A DNA stretch of 64,000 bases from Hanleya hanleyi. Taxonomy: Eukaryota; Mollusca; Polyplacophora; Lepidopleurida; Hanleyidae. Every line of letters begins with the position of its first letter. Position 1 is the stretch's first letter. The stretch is taken from positions 372,001-436,000 of the forward strand of contig JAVTVY010008113.1 of assembly GCA_036873755.1 (NCBI GenBank), in the 5' to 3' direction. Position numbers and translations under genes: made by a program. Under the pieces are notes generated by a model. That model was not told the DNA's origin and searched no databases. It saw nothing but the letters and a program-made list of their open reading frames with translations. This document shows, piece by piece, positions 54,301 through 64,000 of this stretch.

Positions 54301-57300
54301 CCCCTTGTCATCTAGTTGTGCAAGATATCTTTTCTGGTCCGATTCAAACATCCAATATGGCCACCAGGCGGCCATCTTTGATTTTCCCATGCAACTTTGT
54401 GATCGCGATTTCTCAGGTAGTACTGTGTGGATCTTTCTCAAATTTGGTTCACAGGTTCCCCTTGGGGTCTAGTTGTGCAAGATACCTTTTCTGGTCCGAT
54501 TCGAAAATCCAATATGGCCGCCGGCCAGCCATCTTGGATTTCCCAATGAAACCTTGTAATCGCGATTTCTCCGGAAGTACTGCGTGGATCTTTCTTAAAT
54601 TTGGTACACAGGTTCCCCTTGGGTTCTAGTTGGGCAAGATACCTTTTCTGGTCCGATTCGAAAATCCAATATGGCCACCAGGCAGCCATCTTGGATTTCC
54701 CCATGAAACTTTGTTATCGTGATTTCTCAGGAAGTACTGCATGGATCTTTCTCAAATTTTGGTACAGAGGTTCCCCTTGGGGTCTAGTTGTGCAAAATAC
54801 CACCAGGCAGCCTTCTTGGATTTCCCCATGAAACCTTGTTATCGCGATTTCTCAGGAAATACTGCATGGATCTTTCTCAGATTTGATAGACAGGTTCCCC
54901 TTGGGGTCTAGTTGTGCAAGATACCTTTTTGGGTCCGATTCGAAAATCTTATATGGCCACCAGGCAGCCATCTTGGATTTCCCCATGAAACATTTTTATC
55001 GTCATTTCTCAGGAAGTACTGCATGGATCTTTCTCAAATTTGGTACATAGGTTCCCCTTCGGGTCTAGTTGTGCAAGATGCCTTTCATGGTGTGATTCGA
55101 TAATCCAATATGGCCACCAGGCAGCCATCTTGGATTTCCCCATGAAACTTTGTTATCGTCATTTCTCAGGAAGTACTGCATGGATCTTTCTCAAATTTGG
55201 TACACAGGTTCCTCTTGTCATCTAGTTGTGCGAGATATCTTTTCTGGTACGATTCAAACATCCAATATGGCCACTAGGCGGCCATCTTGGATTACCCATG
55301 AAACTTTATTATTGCGATTTCTCAGTAACTACTGCATGGATCTTTGTCAAATTTGGCACACAGGTTCCCAAATTTGGAAAATACCTTTTTCGGTCCGAAT
55401 CGAAATTCCAATATGGCCACCTGGCGGCCATCTTAGATTTCTCCATGAAGCTTTATCGTGATTTCTCATGAAGTACTGCCTGGATCTTTCTCAAATTTGG
55501 TACACAGGTTCCCGTTGTGGTCCAGTTGCGCAAGATACCGTTTCTGGTCCGATTCCAAAATCCAATATGTCCATCAGGTGGCCATCTTGGATTACCCATG
55601 AAACTTTATTATTGCGATTTCTCAGTAACTACTGCATGGATCTTTGTCAAATTTGGTACACAGGTTTCCCTTGTCGTCTAGGTTCCCCTTCTGGTCCGAT
55701 TCAAACATCCAATATGGCCACCAGGCGGCCATCTTGGATTTTCCCATGCAACTTTGTTATCGTGATTTCTCAGGAAGTACTGCAGGGATCTTTCTCAAAT
55801 TTGGTACATAGGTTCCCCTTGGGGTCTAGTTGTGCAAAATATCTTTTCTGGTCCGATTCGAAAATCCAATATGGCCACCAGGCGCCCATCTTGGATTTCT
55901 CAAAGAAAATTTGTTATCCTGATTTCCTCAAATTTGGTACACAGATTCCCCTTGTGGCCCAGTTGTGCAAGATACCTTTTTTGGTCCGATTCGAAAATCC
56001 AATATGGCCGCCAGGTGGCCATCTTGAATTTCCCCTTGAAACATTGTTATCGTGAATTCTCAGGAAATATTTCATGGATCTTTCTGAAATTTGGTACACA
56101 GGTTCCACATAGGGCCTAGTGGTGCAAGATACCATTTTTGGTCCGATTCGAAAATCCAGGTTACGCTTCAAATTAATACGGTATTCCCGAGTTGTGACGT
56201 TGCATCACAAGAGTCGGCGGATCAAACGGTGGGGCATATTCTATATATTGACCATAGAGAATATCCATACCTTCACCTTCCATACCGAGGAGTTCAAATA
56301 ATTCGGAATTAAAATGTATTTCTTCAAATTTTAAATCAGTTTTCTTTAGTCCATGCAGTTGTAAGTGAACTGCCCCACCCTTTCGTCTGCCGGCGGGTCG
56401 GCTACATGAAGGGACGTCACTCTTGTGACATAACGTCACAACTCGACAAATGTAGACCATTGCATGTTTCGATCCAAGGAAGACATCAGGATTCAGACAC
56501 TTTCGAAGTTTCAACAATACTGCACGGACTGGATCCCTTCAGTATTACGTATTGTACCATCTTACTATTTTCGAGCATGGTATCTTAAAAGAGATATCTC
56601 AAACTATCCCAGTAAACAGAACAGAACTAGCATTCGATCCTAATTATAAAATCTTAAGTATGTTTCATAGCTCATGCCAAAGTGTCAAAGAGATTTGTCT
56701 TTGCTTCCAGTACCCAATGATGACACGTGCAAAACAAAAATAATAAAAAATACTACAAAACGAAAACGAAGAATCCTCCGTACATGTACATTCACTTTCA
56801 GACTAGCTTTGCTCATTTCTCTTGTACTATAACAACCGACATAAGTACAGTTTCTAGAAATCTTGAAACTTCTGAAACTTAGAAAGATTATATCTTGGTG
56901 TTTTCCAGTGTCCTTTTTTCGATCTTTTTCGCTCAGATTAGAAATTCTGTAAACAAAATTACAAATCAATCGTTTGTTCTTCGTAACAATGGACAAAAAG
57001 ATCCTCTTGTCATTAGCTTACAATTATCCTTCAGGATCTCTCGTTTAATTATTGCATACTTGGTGATAAGATTGTGAATAGTATCAGTTGAATAAAAACG
57101 ATAATGTTACTGTAGTGAATGGCATTAGAAAAGTAGTATCACCGGTGTAGATACGACAAATGACGAATATGCGCTTTACGGGAGGAAGATAAAGATTTTG
57201 GAAGGATTTCTATATTATGCATTATGATGGCAATATTAGAGCATTACATAAGCGATAGAAGATCTCAAATAATGGCGACCTGATTAACAGTTCTATCTCT

Positions 57301-58568
57301 CATGGCGCATAACACTACTTGAAACGTTCTCAATAGAGCGTTATACGATTTGACATTTGCATACCGGTCAGAGCCACACGCCCACAGCGACACCGACAGT
57401 AATGCCATAGCAAATTGTAGTGAGCAGAAAAATAAAACACCTCTGAATGGAATCATATAACAAATTCGTCAAATGAAGGTTGATGAGAATACAGAAATAA
57501 ACAACTTGATTTAATAACAGTGACTCTTTTAATTTAGTATTCATTCAGTTTCGAACAAAATCGAACAATATCAGTTAACAAGATGGCAGGCTTCATCATA
57601 TTATGCGTAATAATCCAAGGTTTTGTTTATTTTTGATAGCTACTTTGCATTGTTAGATTCGGTGTCACAGTTTTCGTCAAATAGTTAGTCCAGGTACTCC
57701 CCATTCATTAGTGCGGAGGTTTGGCTATAGAAAAAGAGATCAGAAATAGATTTGTTGTATTTACCTTTATTAATATTGGTGATTGGGGACTTTATTTCTT
57801 GAAATTGTTTGAATCATGATAACCCATTATCGTGCTTTAAGAAGCACGTGCTCACACACACATAAACACACTCACAATACAAAAAAATTGTATATACATA
57901 AATATTATAGGTAAATAAATTAATATATAAAATAAATAAACTGCTCGATAAATAATCGGGTCGGTAAGCAGTTAATTTCCAATGAAGTAGGGTAGAGTAC
58001 TGGCTCGGATTTTTCTTTCTTGTGGATTTGTTATTTTGCATGGTGTGCTGGGTTATTTATATACTTAATGAATTTTGCTGGAAATGACCCTCAGCGACTC
58101 GCAAGATCAAGTTATCTCACTTGCCCCAAGTGACCATAAATTATACAGAAATATTGCTGCATATTTTGATTGTAAAGATTAGTGAATCTATAGAATCACC
58201 GTCCCCCAGAATCAAGATATTCCCGTTGATTATATAGTTCATTTGTAGCCAAACTGGGCCAAGGAGACTGACTTGTTTTATCATTAAAAAAGTCTTTGGA
58301 TAGTGTGTGCAGGGGTTTTATGTATGAATTTATCTCCATGTGCTTGAAAGTGTTGGAAAGTGTTGGCCCCTCATAAGCAAGGAAACTCCGCTGCCCCAAC
58401 GATTTTATTTTATTCCGAAACTTTCTGCGACGGTCATATCTATGGAACAGTCGGCCATCAGAATCCAGGTAACTCCATATAACAGCTTATTTGAAGCCAA
58501 AAATGTCTCCATAGTTTTTTGACCGCTTCATGGTGTACATGGTGTAAGTATATGGATTATGCAATGTC

Positions 58569-58611
<43 letters not shown>

Positions 58612-60910
58612 TCTCAACGACGACGGCTGGTGGACGAAGGCTGATTATTAAATTAGACGCGTGTAATAATATAAAGTTAAATGGTAGAATAGCCAGTCGA
58701 TTGGATATAAGCCCAGAGACGTTTATTTTTAGTGTCGGTACTCTATCGTCTCTTCGTCGGTGTTGCATGAGACAGGGTGTTGATGTGTTTTTGATTAGAG
58801 GTGTGAGTTTTATCCTAATCTTGTGATGATGCGATAACCACGTTTGTTATCTAACTGGAATCCACAACCCTGTCTTTTTCCGATCTAGAAACCTATGAGG
58901 CCAACGGCTATCTACATTGTACTTTACTTCAAACGATAGCATTCGTCTCCGTATTTCCGAATCTTATGGACACGCCAGTTGCAGTTTTAGTGAGGCTGTC
59001 GCTGGCTGTCCTATCGGTGGCTTCATTTTCGCTGATATTTACGTGTGTCGGCAGCCATGCTAGAATAACGTCAATGACTCGCGTCTTTCTCGCGTATTTT
59101 TGTACACTCCTATTCTGTGTTGAGGTCAGCTCTACAGTTTGATTTATAATTTTCTGTTGATATCAAGTGACATGGGGGATAACTGTAGGAGACGGCTGGT
59201 ATTTGAGTACCCATTCGAGTGCCATGATTATACAAAATTAGCTCACTATACTATACAGGCATGTTGTCTGTAACCTTGAAGCCGTCTGAAATCCTTGGAT
59301 AACAAACGCTGATTCTGTATTGCGACGCGTGTTTTTAGAGACGTCGGTGTATAATTTCGGGTGATATTTCCAATTACTCTCGATATATCCAAGGTTAGTG
59401 ATTTGTATGCACAGTGTTTTTGTATCCACGTGAGGTGCGCATAATTGCCAGGGTGGTTATATTGGCCTTGTCCGTGTCAGCCTGGTCAGTGTCAGAGACA
59501 CGCGAAATTGGAATTCTGTTTTCTTGAAATAATCTGTCTATCGTATTGCCGAGTTTCCAATTTCGCTTTAAGGTATTCAGATTTACTTTTGTGGCCAAAC
59601 GTTGTGTGACAGAGTTGATAATCGCCCTTTGCTATGGGTTTCCCTGGATAATTTATGGACAACTTCTCTGGACTTTAATCTATGGGATTTCTTTGGTTTC
59701 TGTTTGTAGTCTACATAATGAAGTTCCTTTAAAAGCACCCGCGGCTATTTTTAGGCAAAATGTGGACGATGTCTATCCTTATGGAGTAATATGTTGGGAG
59801 ATTTTCAAAGTTATTTCAAGCTCTATATATTATCGTAGAGTAATTGCAGTCCTTTTGTAGAATTCTGAATGCCAAACACGCTGGAAAAAATATGCGGAGC
59901 TACTAGAAATTATTGATTTTTAAACCTCCAAATTAGACTACTAAAAGAAACTTGGTTTAATCAGTCAGATAGTCCAGTGAAAGAATTACATTGATATAAT
60001 GTCGCACTTCACCTCGAACTCTGATTAGCAGAAATGACAAAAACTTAGAATTGTGAGAAGCAGTAACGACACATGGTTTAACCAACCAGATATGCTAATC
60101 AAATTGGAGCGATATGCAAGAGGTCGGAAAAATTGAGGACGTCTGGCGATTAAAAAACAACCATATAACTCTACAGGAAAGTATTCGTCGATATCCATCA
60201 TCATCAGGTTCTCGGACGTAGCCTCAGTATCTCAACCGCGGTTTTATTGCAGCTGTTCATGTGGAGACTATGAAGTATCCACAATGTCCCTAGCACCGGC
60301 TTAAGCGGAATTAGATACGCTAGCTCGGGCGCTGTGATGATAAATCAGCTCAAACAAAGACATATTGAACTATTACATTATATCAATACAACTCTGTGTT
60401 ATATTTATAGGAAAGGATTGGGGCTGTGAGATGATCGAAGGTAGTAACGTATGTGCCGTGGGTCTTGGTCGCCAGGAACAGTTCTATGGCTGTGCCGATA
60501 TCGCCATTCGCGCAAGCAATGGAACAGGACCGTCTACACCACGTCCCATGACGAGTAAATCTCCTGTTACCACGAGGAAAACCACTTCCGGTACAATCAG
60601 AACAACTCATCAGACCACTCCGGTGATATCATCAAAACAGTCAACCACTACAACGCCTAAGCCAAAGACAACACCCAGACCAACAGCCAGAACATCAACC
60701 CCTAAACCAGAAACCACAACAACGTCCATATCTCATCCGACTGTTCGGACACAGTCACCCAGGACCACACCTGGAATTCTTGTAGCCTGTGCTGGCGCTG
60801 GTATATTCAAGGGCACAATAATGGACAAACGCTGTCTCGCTATGTGCAAAGAAGGCTCATGTCCGTCCTTGTTCTGCAACGACGCCTGTCGCAAACTCTT
60901 CCAAAGTTAA
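48194..60910 (+). CDS. AA15 lytic polysaccharide monooxygenase gene B (complete, three exons)
   Basis: Join of 48,194-48,370, 49,900-50,278 and 60,411-60,910 (177+379+500 bases = 351 codons plus stop, consistent phases 0 and 1, all GT/AG). Residues 1-24 are a signal peptide. His25 becomes mature His1 (HGYLYDPPSRSSMWRHG) and His113 in LTAPHRGWFEF (mature 89) is the second copper-brace ligand. The axial aromatic probably lies in QEQFYGCADIAI (210-211). Paired Cys motifs include CGMCGD and CNHCVLQWKY. Residues about 223-307 are a Thr/Pro/Ser-rich linker and 308-351 a six-Cys tail. The known family reaction is copper-dependent oxidative cleavage of chitin or cellulose, and the protein should be secreted. 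The substrate is not deducible. Confidence 0.9.
48356..48876 (+). repeat. 42-bp minisatellite containing the exon 1 splice donor, about 12 copies
   Basis: Unit TGTGGCGGCAAAGCG|GTAAGA plus 21 intronic bases ending TTATTAA. The first unit straddles the exon 1/intron 1 boundary. Most later units keep GCG|GTAAGA or GTAATA. One has GATAAGA and one GAAAGA, losing the GT. In the coding frame each unit ends in TAA, so use of any later donor would add a premature stop. Off-frame open frames (MWRQSGKNASVKLL repeats) are by-products. Confidence 0.95.
49083..49162. repeat. 24-bp repeat, about three copies
   Basis: GACCTTTGGTGTGGGTGTCC plus TT, in intron 1 of gene B. Confidence 0.8.
49369..49787. repeat. 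41-bp minisatellite, about ten copies
   Basis: Unit GATGATTTATAGGAGTGGTA then CATGTGGACCGACATAGCTC plus A. Copies are almost identical, so the expansion is recent. In intron 1 of gene B. Confidence 0.95.
49900..50278 (+). CDS. AA15 gene B exon 2
   Basis: Acceptor CTGCAG|GTCCAG, donor ACAG|GTAATA. Encodes the catalytic core from VQWGIHGGKCGMCGD to WKYNT, including the second brace His. Ends in phase 1. Confidence 0.92.
50373..50475. repeat. Hairpin plus GTCC repeats at the head of the satellite array
   Basis: AGCCCACCATC-ACCA-GATGGTGGGCT forms a perfect 11-bp stem. It is followed by CGTTCGTCCG and GTCCGTCCG repeats. Probably the end of a mobile or recombining repeat unit that carries the satellite. 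Confidence 0.7.
50480..56160. repeat. 157-bp satellite array, about 36 monomers, in intron 2 of gene B
   Basis: Monomers contain GATTTCTCAGGAA(C/G)TACTG, ATCTTTCTCAAATTTGGTAC, CAGGTTCCCCTTGGGGTCTA, TTTTCTGGTCCGATTC and ATCCAATATGGCCACCAGGC followed by GGCCATCTTGGATTT. The last two parts form an imperfect inverted repeat. Spacing between monomers is about 156-160 bases. A higher-order period of exactly 1,252 bases (eight monomers) links 51.3-52.4 kb to 52.6-53.65 kb. Long open frames on both strands (up to about 300 codons) reflect few stops in the monomer, not genes. Confidence 0.95.
56188..56445. mobile_element. 258-bp MITE
   Basis: Inverted ends CGAGTTGTGACGTTGCATCA plus CAAGAGT (56,188-56,214) and the complement at 56,419-56,445, matching at about 25 of 27 positions. 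No coding content. It abuts the end of the satellite array in intron 2. Confidence 0.75.
56446..58845. other. Intron 2 of gene B: no gene recognised
   Basis: Unique AT-rich sequence. A short minus-strand frame at 57,265-57,456 (MIPFRGVLFFCSLQ) is signal-peptide-like but has no supporting context. A (CA)n run lies at 58,571-58,608. Confidence 0.4.
58571..58608. repeat. (CA)n microsatellite
   Basis: About 18 perfect CA units. Confidence 0.95.
58850..59770 (-). pseudogene. LINE fragment: RT tail and RNase H, degraded
   Basis: Reading the minus strand across stops and frameshifts gives GAFKGTSLCRLQTETKEIP (about 59,745-59,690), the usual segment after RT in RNase H-bearing LINEs. Then come HPKLYTDVSKNTRRNTESAF (about 59,350-59,290), the start of an RNase H domain with Asp, and VILAWLPTHVNISENEATDR (about 59,070-59,010), its C-terminal part. 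Same broad type as the fragment at 19.5 kb. It lies in intron 2 of gene B, opposite in strand. Confidence 0.6.
60106..60330 (-). repeat. PLE-tail-related fragment, next to the exon 3 acceptor
   Basis: On the minus strand it shows TATCTAATTCCGCTTAAGCC, then CATGAACAGCTGCAATAAAA and CGGTTGAGATACTGAGG, the landmark order of the PLE tail at 1680-1800. Shares GGACGTAGCCT and AGTATTCGTCGA with 13,575-13,735. It ends about 80 bases before exon 3. Confidence 0.6.
60411..60910 (+). CDS. AA15 gene B exon 3: core end, Thr/Pro linker, six-Cys tail
   Basis: Acceptor TTTATAG|GAAAG, phase 1. Encodes KDWGCEMIEGSNVC and QEQFYGCADIAI (end of the AA15 core), then about 85 residues rich in Thr, Pro and Ser (likely O-glycosylated), then a 44-residue tail with cysteines at 312, 327, 331, 336, 341 and 345 (C-x14-C-x3-C-x4-C-x4-C-x3-C). 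I do not recognise the tail as a named binding module. Stop TAA at 60,908-60,910. Confidence 0.9.
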
Positions 60911-61002
60911 TCTCGACCGATGAATAAGCTAATTCTATTAGTTAATTAATTAACGATTTATTTCATGGTAATACGAAATTTGGAATGAATGACGCCAAAC
61001 TA

Positions 61003-61008
61003 AATAAA
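61003..61008 (+). terminator. Polyadenylation signal of gene B
   Basis: AATAAA, 93 bases after the stop codon. The most likely poly-A signal for this gene. Confidence 0.6.
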
Positions 61009-61159
61009 TGTCAATTACTGATATAATACTTGCCAGTTGCACATTATTGTGCGTGTTTTGGAGTAAATCGAATTAAATTGCCAGATAATTATATAATTAT
61101 ATACATTATTATAATTATATAATTATATCCGCTGATTCCAAATCCTCACCCCGGGCAAA

Positions 61160-61310
61160 CTAGCGTCAGTTAACTGAACATCATTTTTTGGAAAGCCTTG
61201 AGTTTGTCCCACTGTTCATGACTGAACATCATTTTTTGGAAAGCCTTGAGTTTGTCCCACTGTTCATGACTGAACATCATTTTTTGGAAAGCCTTGAGTT
61301 TGTCCCACTG
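61160..61310. repeat. 48-bp repeat, three copies
   Basis: Unit AACATCATTTTTTGGAAAGC followed by CTTGAGTTTGTCCCACTG and TTCATGACTG. Nearly perfect copies. Confidence 0.9.
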
Positions 61311-61544
61311 TTCATTTCGCAAAGCAATAAATTGTTCGTACATGGGTTAGATGCATTCATCAGCGTTATATATGCTTGTATATACATGTACGTGTGTAGA
61401 TATGACAAGTGTATCTATATGATGCTTCTAATCCACTTGTCTTAGCGATGATCAACAAGTTCTCGGAAAAATAATCCTTAATTGTTGTATACTAGAAACT
61501 CCCTCCCTAGCCGTATTTACTCATACTTACAGCTGCCTAGACTA

Positions 61545-61668
61545 GTTAAAAATTTTAATGTTTAGCTAGTCTTCAGTAAGGTGCCTAACAATTTTAATGT
61601 TTAGCTAGTCTCCAGTAAGTTGCCCAACCATTTTTGTGTTTAGCTAGTCTCCAGTAAGGTGGCGACAG
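61545..61668. repeat. About 47-bp repeat, three copies
   Basis: TTTAGCTAGTCTCCAGTAAG with AACAATTTTAATG-type spacers, three diverged copies. Confidence 0.8.
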
Positions 61669-61874
61669 AATAATGTACTCCTCCTGCTAACCGAGCTGAG
61701 AGAGCCGTCGTGTCTACGTTTGTCGACTGAGAACTTTCCTAACCTCAGGAGAATTATTTCGATGATTGTAAAATCGGTGAGTAAATCGGGATGTTGTTCT
61801 CGCCATTCGATGCAATCGGCTACAAATCAGATCGAGAAACTATGCATTGTCATTTTTGGTACAAAACCTCTTCA

Positions 61875-64000
61875 GATTGATAATATCTTAACAATTATTG
61901 AGATTGATAATACCTTAACAATTATTGAGATTGATAATACCTTAACAGTTATTGAGATTGATAATACCTTAACGATTATTGAGATTGATAATGCCTTAAC
62001 GATTATTGAGATTGATAATACGTTAACAATTAATGAGATTGATAATACCTTAACGATTATTGAGATTGATAATACCTTAACAATTATTGAGATTGATAAT
62101 ACCTTAACGATTATTGAGATTGATCATACCTTAACAATTATTGAGATTGATAATACCTTAACAATTATTGAGATTGATAATATCTTAACAATTATTGAGA
62201 TTGATAATACCTTAACGATTCTTGAGATTGATAATACCTTAACGATTATTGAATTTGATAATACCTTAACGATTATTGAAATTGATAATACCTTAACAAT
62301 TATTGAGATTGATAATACCTTAACGACTAATGAGATTGATAAAACCTTAACGATTATTGAAATTGATAATACCTTAACGATTATTGATATTGATAATACC
62401 TTAACAGTCATTGAGATTGATAATACCTTAACGATTATTGATATTGATAATACCTTAACGATTATTGAGATTGATAATACCTTAACAATTAATGAGATTG
62501 ATAATACCGTAACGATTATTGAGATTGATAATACCTTAACAATTATTGAGATTGATAATACCTTAACGATTCTTGAGATTGATAATACCTTAACGATTAT
62601 TGAATTTGATAATACCTTAACGATTATTGAAATTGATAATACCTTAACAATTATTGAGATTGATAATACCTTAACGTCTAATGAGATTGATAACACCTTA
62701 ACGATTATTGAGATTGATAATACCTTAACGATTATTGATATTGATAATACCTTAACAGTTATTGAGATTGATAATACCTTAACGATTATTGATATTGATA
62801 ATACCTTAACGATTATTGAGATTGATAATACCTTAACGATTATTGAGATTGATAATACCTTAACAATTATTGAGATTGATAATACCTTAACGATTATTGA
62901 GATTGATAATTATACCTTAACGATTATTGAGATTGATTATACCTTAACAATTATTGAGATTGATAATACCTTAACAATTATTGAGATTGATAATACCTTA
63001 ACAATTATTGAGATTGATAATACCTCAAGGATTCTTGAGATTGATAATACCTTAACGATTATTGAGATTGATAATACCTTAACAATTATTGAGATTGATA
63101 ATACCTTAACGATTATTGAGATTGGTAATTATACCTTAACGATTATTGAGATTGATTATAACTTAACAATTATTGAGATTGATAATACCTTAACAATTAT
63201 TGAGATTGATAATACCTCAAGGATTCTTGAGATTGATAATACCTTAACGATTATTAATACCTTAACGATTATTGAAATTGATAATACCTTAACAATTATT
63301 GAGATTGATAATACCTTAACGACTAATGAGATTGATAAAACCTTAACGATTATTGAGATTGATAATACCTTAACGATTATTGATATTGATAATACCATAA
63401 CAGTTATTGAGATTGATAATACCTTAACGATTATTGATATTGATAATAACTTAACGGTTATTGAGATTGATAATACCTTAACAATTAATGAGATTGATAA
63501 TACCTTAACCATTATTGAGATTGATAATACCTTAACAATTATTGAGATTGATAATACCTTAACGATTATTGAGATTGATAACACCTTAACAATTATTGAG
63601 ATTGATAATACCTTAACGATTATTGAGATTCATAATACGTTAACAATTATTGAGATTGATAATACCCTAACAATTATTGAGATTGATAATACCTTAACGA
63701 TTTTTGAGATTGATAATACCTTAACGATTCTTGAGATTGATAATACCGTAACGATTATTGAGATTGATAACACCTTAACAATTATTGAGATTGATAATAC
63801 CTTAACGATTATTGAGATTCATAATACCTTAACGATTATTGAGATTGATAATACCTTAACGATTATTGAAATTGATAATACCGTAACACTTATTGAGATT
63901 GATAATACCTTAACGACTAATAAGATTGATAATACCTTAACGATTATTGATATCGATAATACCTTAACAGTTATTGGGATTGATAATACCTCAACGATTA
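61875..64000. repeat. 27-bp minisatellite, about 78 copies, running off the window
   Basis: Unit GATTATTGAGATTGATAATA plus CCTTAAC, with common variants (GAAATT, GATATT, ACAATT, GTCATT). Minus-strand frames (nine-residue repeat VLSISIIVK) stay open because 27 is a multiple of 3. Parts show a longer period of about 351 bases (13 units). Confidence 0.95.

Noticed and set aside
50869..54831. Many plus- and minus-strand open frames of 60-300 codons (FLVRFENPIWPPGSHLGFPH and similar)
   Set aside because: All are translations of the 157-bp satellite in rotating frames, repeating with the array period. No start, splice or family support.
57265..57456. Short minus-strand frame with signal-peptide-like start
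   Set aside because: 63 codons inside intron 2 of gene B, no family, no downstream exon recognised.
62124..63584. Minus-strand repeat proteins (VLSISIIVK)n
   Set aside because: Arise from a 27-bp minisatellite whose period is a multiple of three. No gene context.

Overview
The window is AT-rich animal DNA, and its gene content points to a lophotrochozoan, most likely a mollusc. Two intron-split genes for AA15-type copper monooxygenases (chitin-binding type-4 fold) carry conventional GT/AG splice sites. The rest is a dense layering of metazoan transposons and satellites: Penelope-like elements, LINEs, a tRNA-derived SINE, a Ty3/gypsy element with an unusual pol order, MITEs and many minisatellites. 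No prokaryotic gene organisation is present. The species cannot be fixed from the sequence.

Layout. 1-2.08 kb is a 5'-truncated Penelope-like element (PLE). 2.08-8.62 kb is a nearly full-length but frameshifted CR1/L2-type LINE (ORF1 with PHD finger and SGNH esterase, ORF2 with endonuclease and RT), interrupted by a SINE with target-site duplication. 8.9-11.05 kb is an old, diverged satellite-like array. 11.1-23.2 kb is gene-poor and holds MITEs, a 600-bp tandem duplication, a shortened PLE relic and nested LINE fragments. 23.7-26.3 kb holds two interlocked inverted repeats, followed by a 33-bp minisatellite. 27.6-29.24 kb is AA15 gene A (minus strand; exons 1 and 2 only). 30.47-37.38 kb is a giant palindrome (arms 3.3 and 3.6 kb) packed with about 160-bp monomers, each carrying an NRF1-like TGCGCATGCGCA site. 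38.2-40.1 kb holds minisatellites. 40.11-47.32 kb is a complete LTR element (two 0.88-kb LTRs, 5-bp target duplication, tRNA-Pro-type PBS) with integrase ahead of RT. 48.19-60.91 kb is AA15 gene B (plus strand), a complete three-exon model of 351 codons. Its 10-kb second intron is mostly a 157-bp satellite. The window ends in a 27-bp minisatellite that runs off the edge.

Only the two AA15 genes look like host genes. They are divergent (head to head), with about 19 kb between their start codons filled by the palindrome and the LTR element. Gene B would encode a secreted enzyme: signal peptide, a mature N-terminal His for the copper brace, a second His, a Thr/Pro-rich linker and a six-cysteine tail. 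The known role of the family is oxidative cleavage of chitin or cellulose.

The most unusual signals are: the 42-bp minisatellite in gene B intron 1, whose repeat unit contains the last five codons and the splice donor of exon 1, so decoy donors follow the real one; the palindrome with its promoter-like motif load; the interlocked inverted repeats; and the gypsy-type element with Ty1/copia-like domain order (Gmr1-like), broken by a PLE tail inside its integrase zinc finger. Alignments were made by eye, so boundaries of degraded repeats are approximate.
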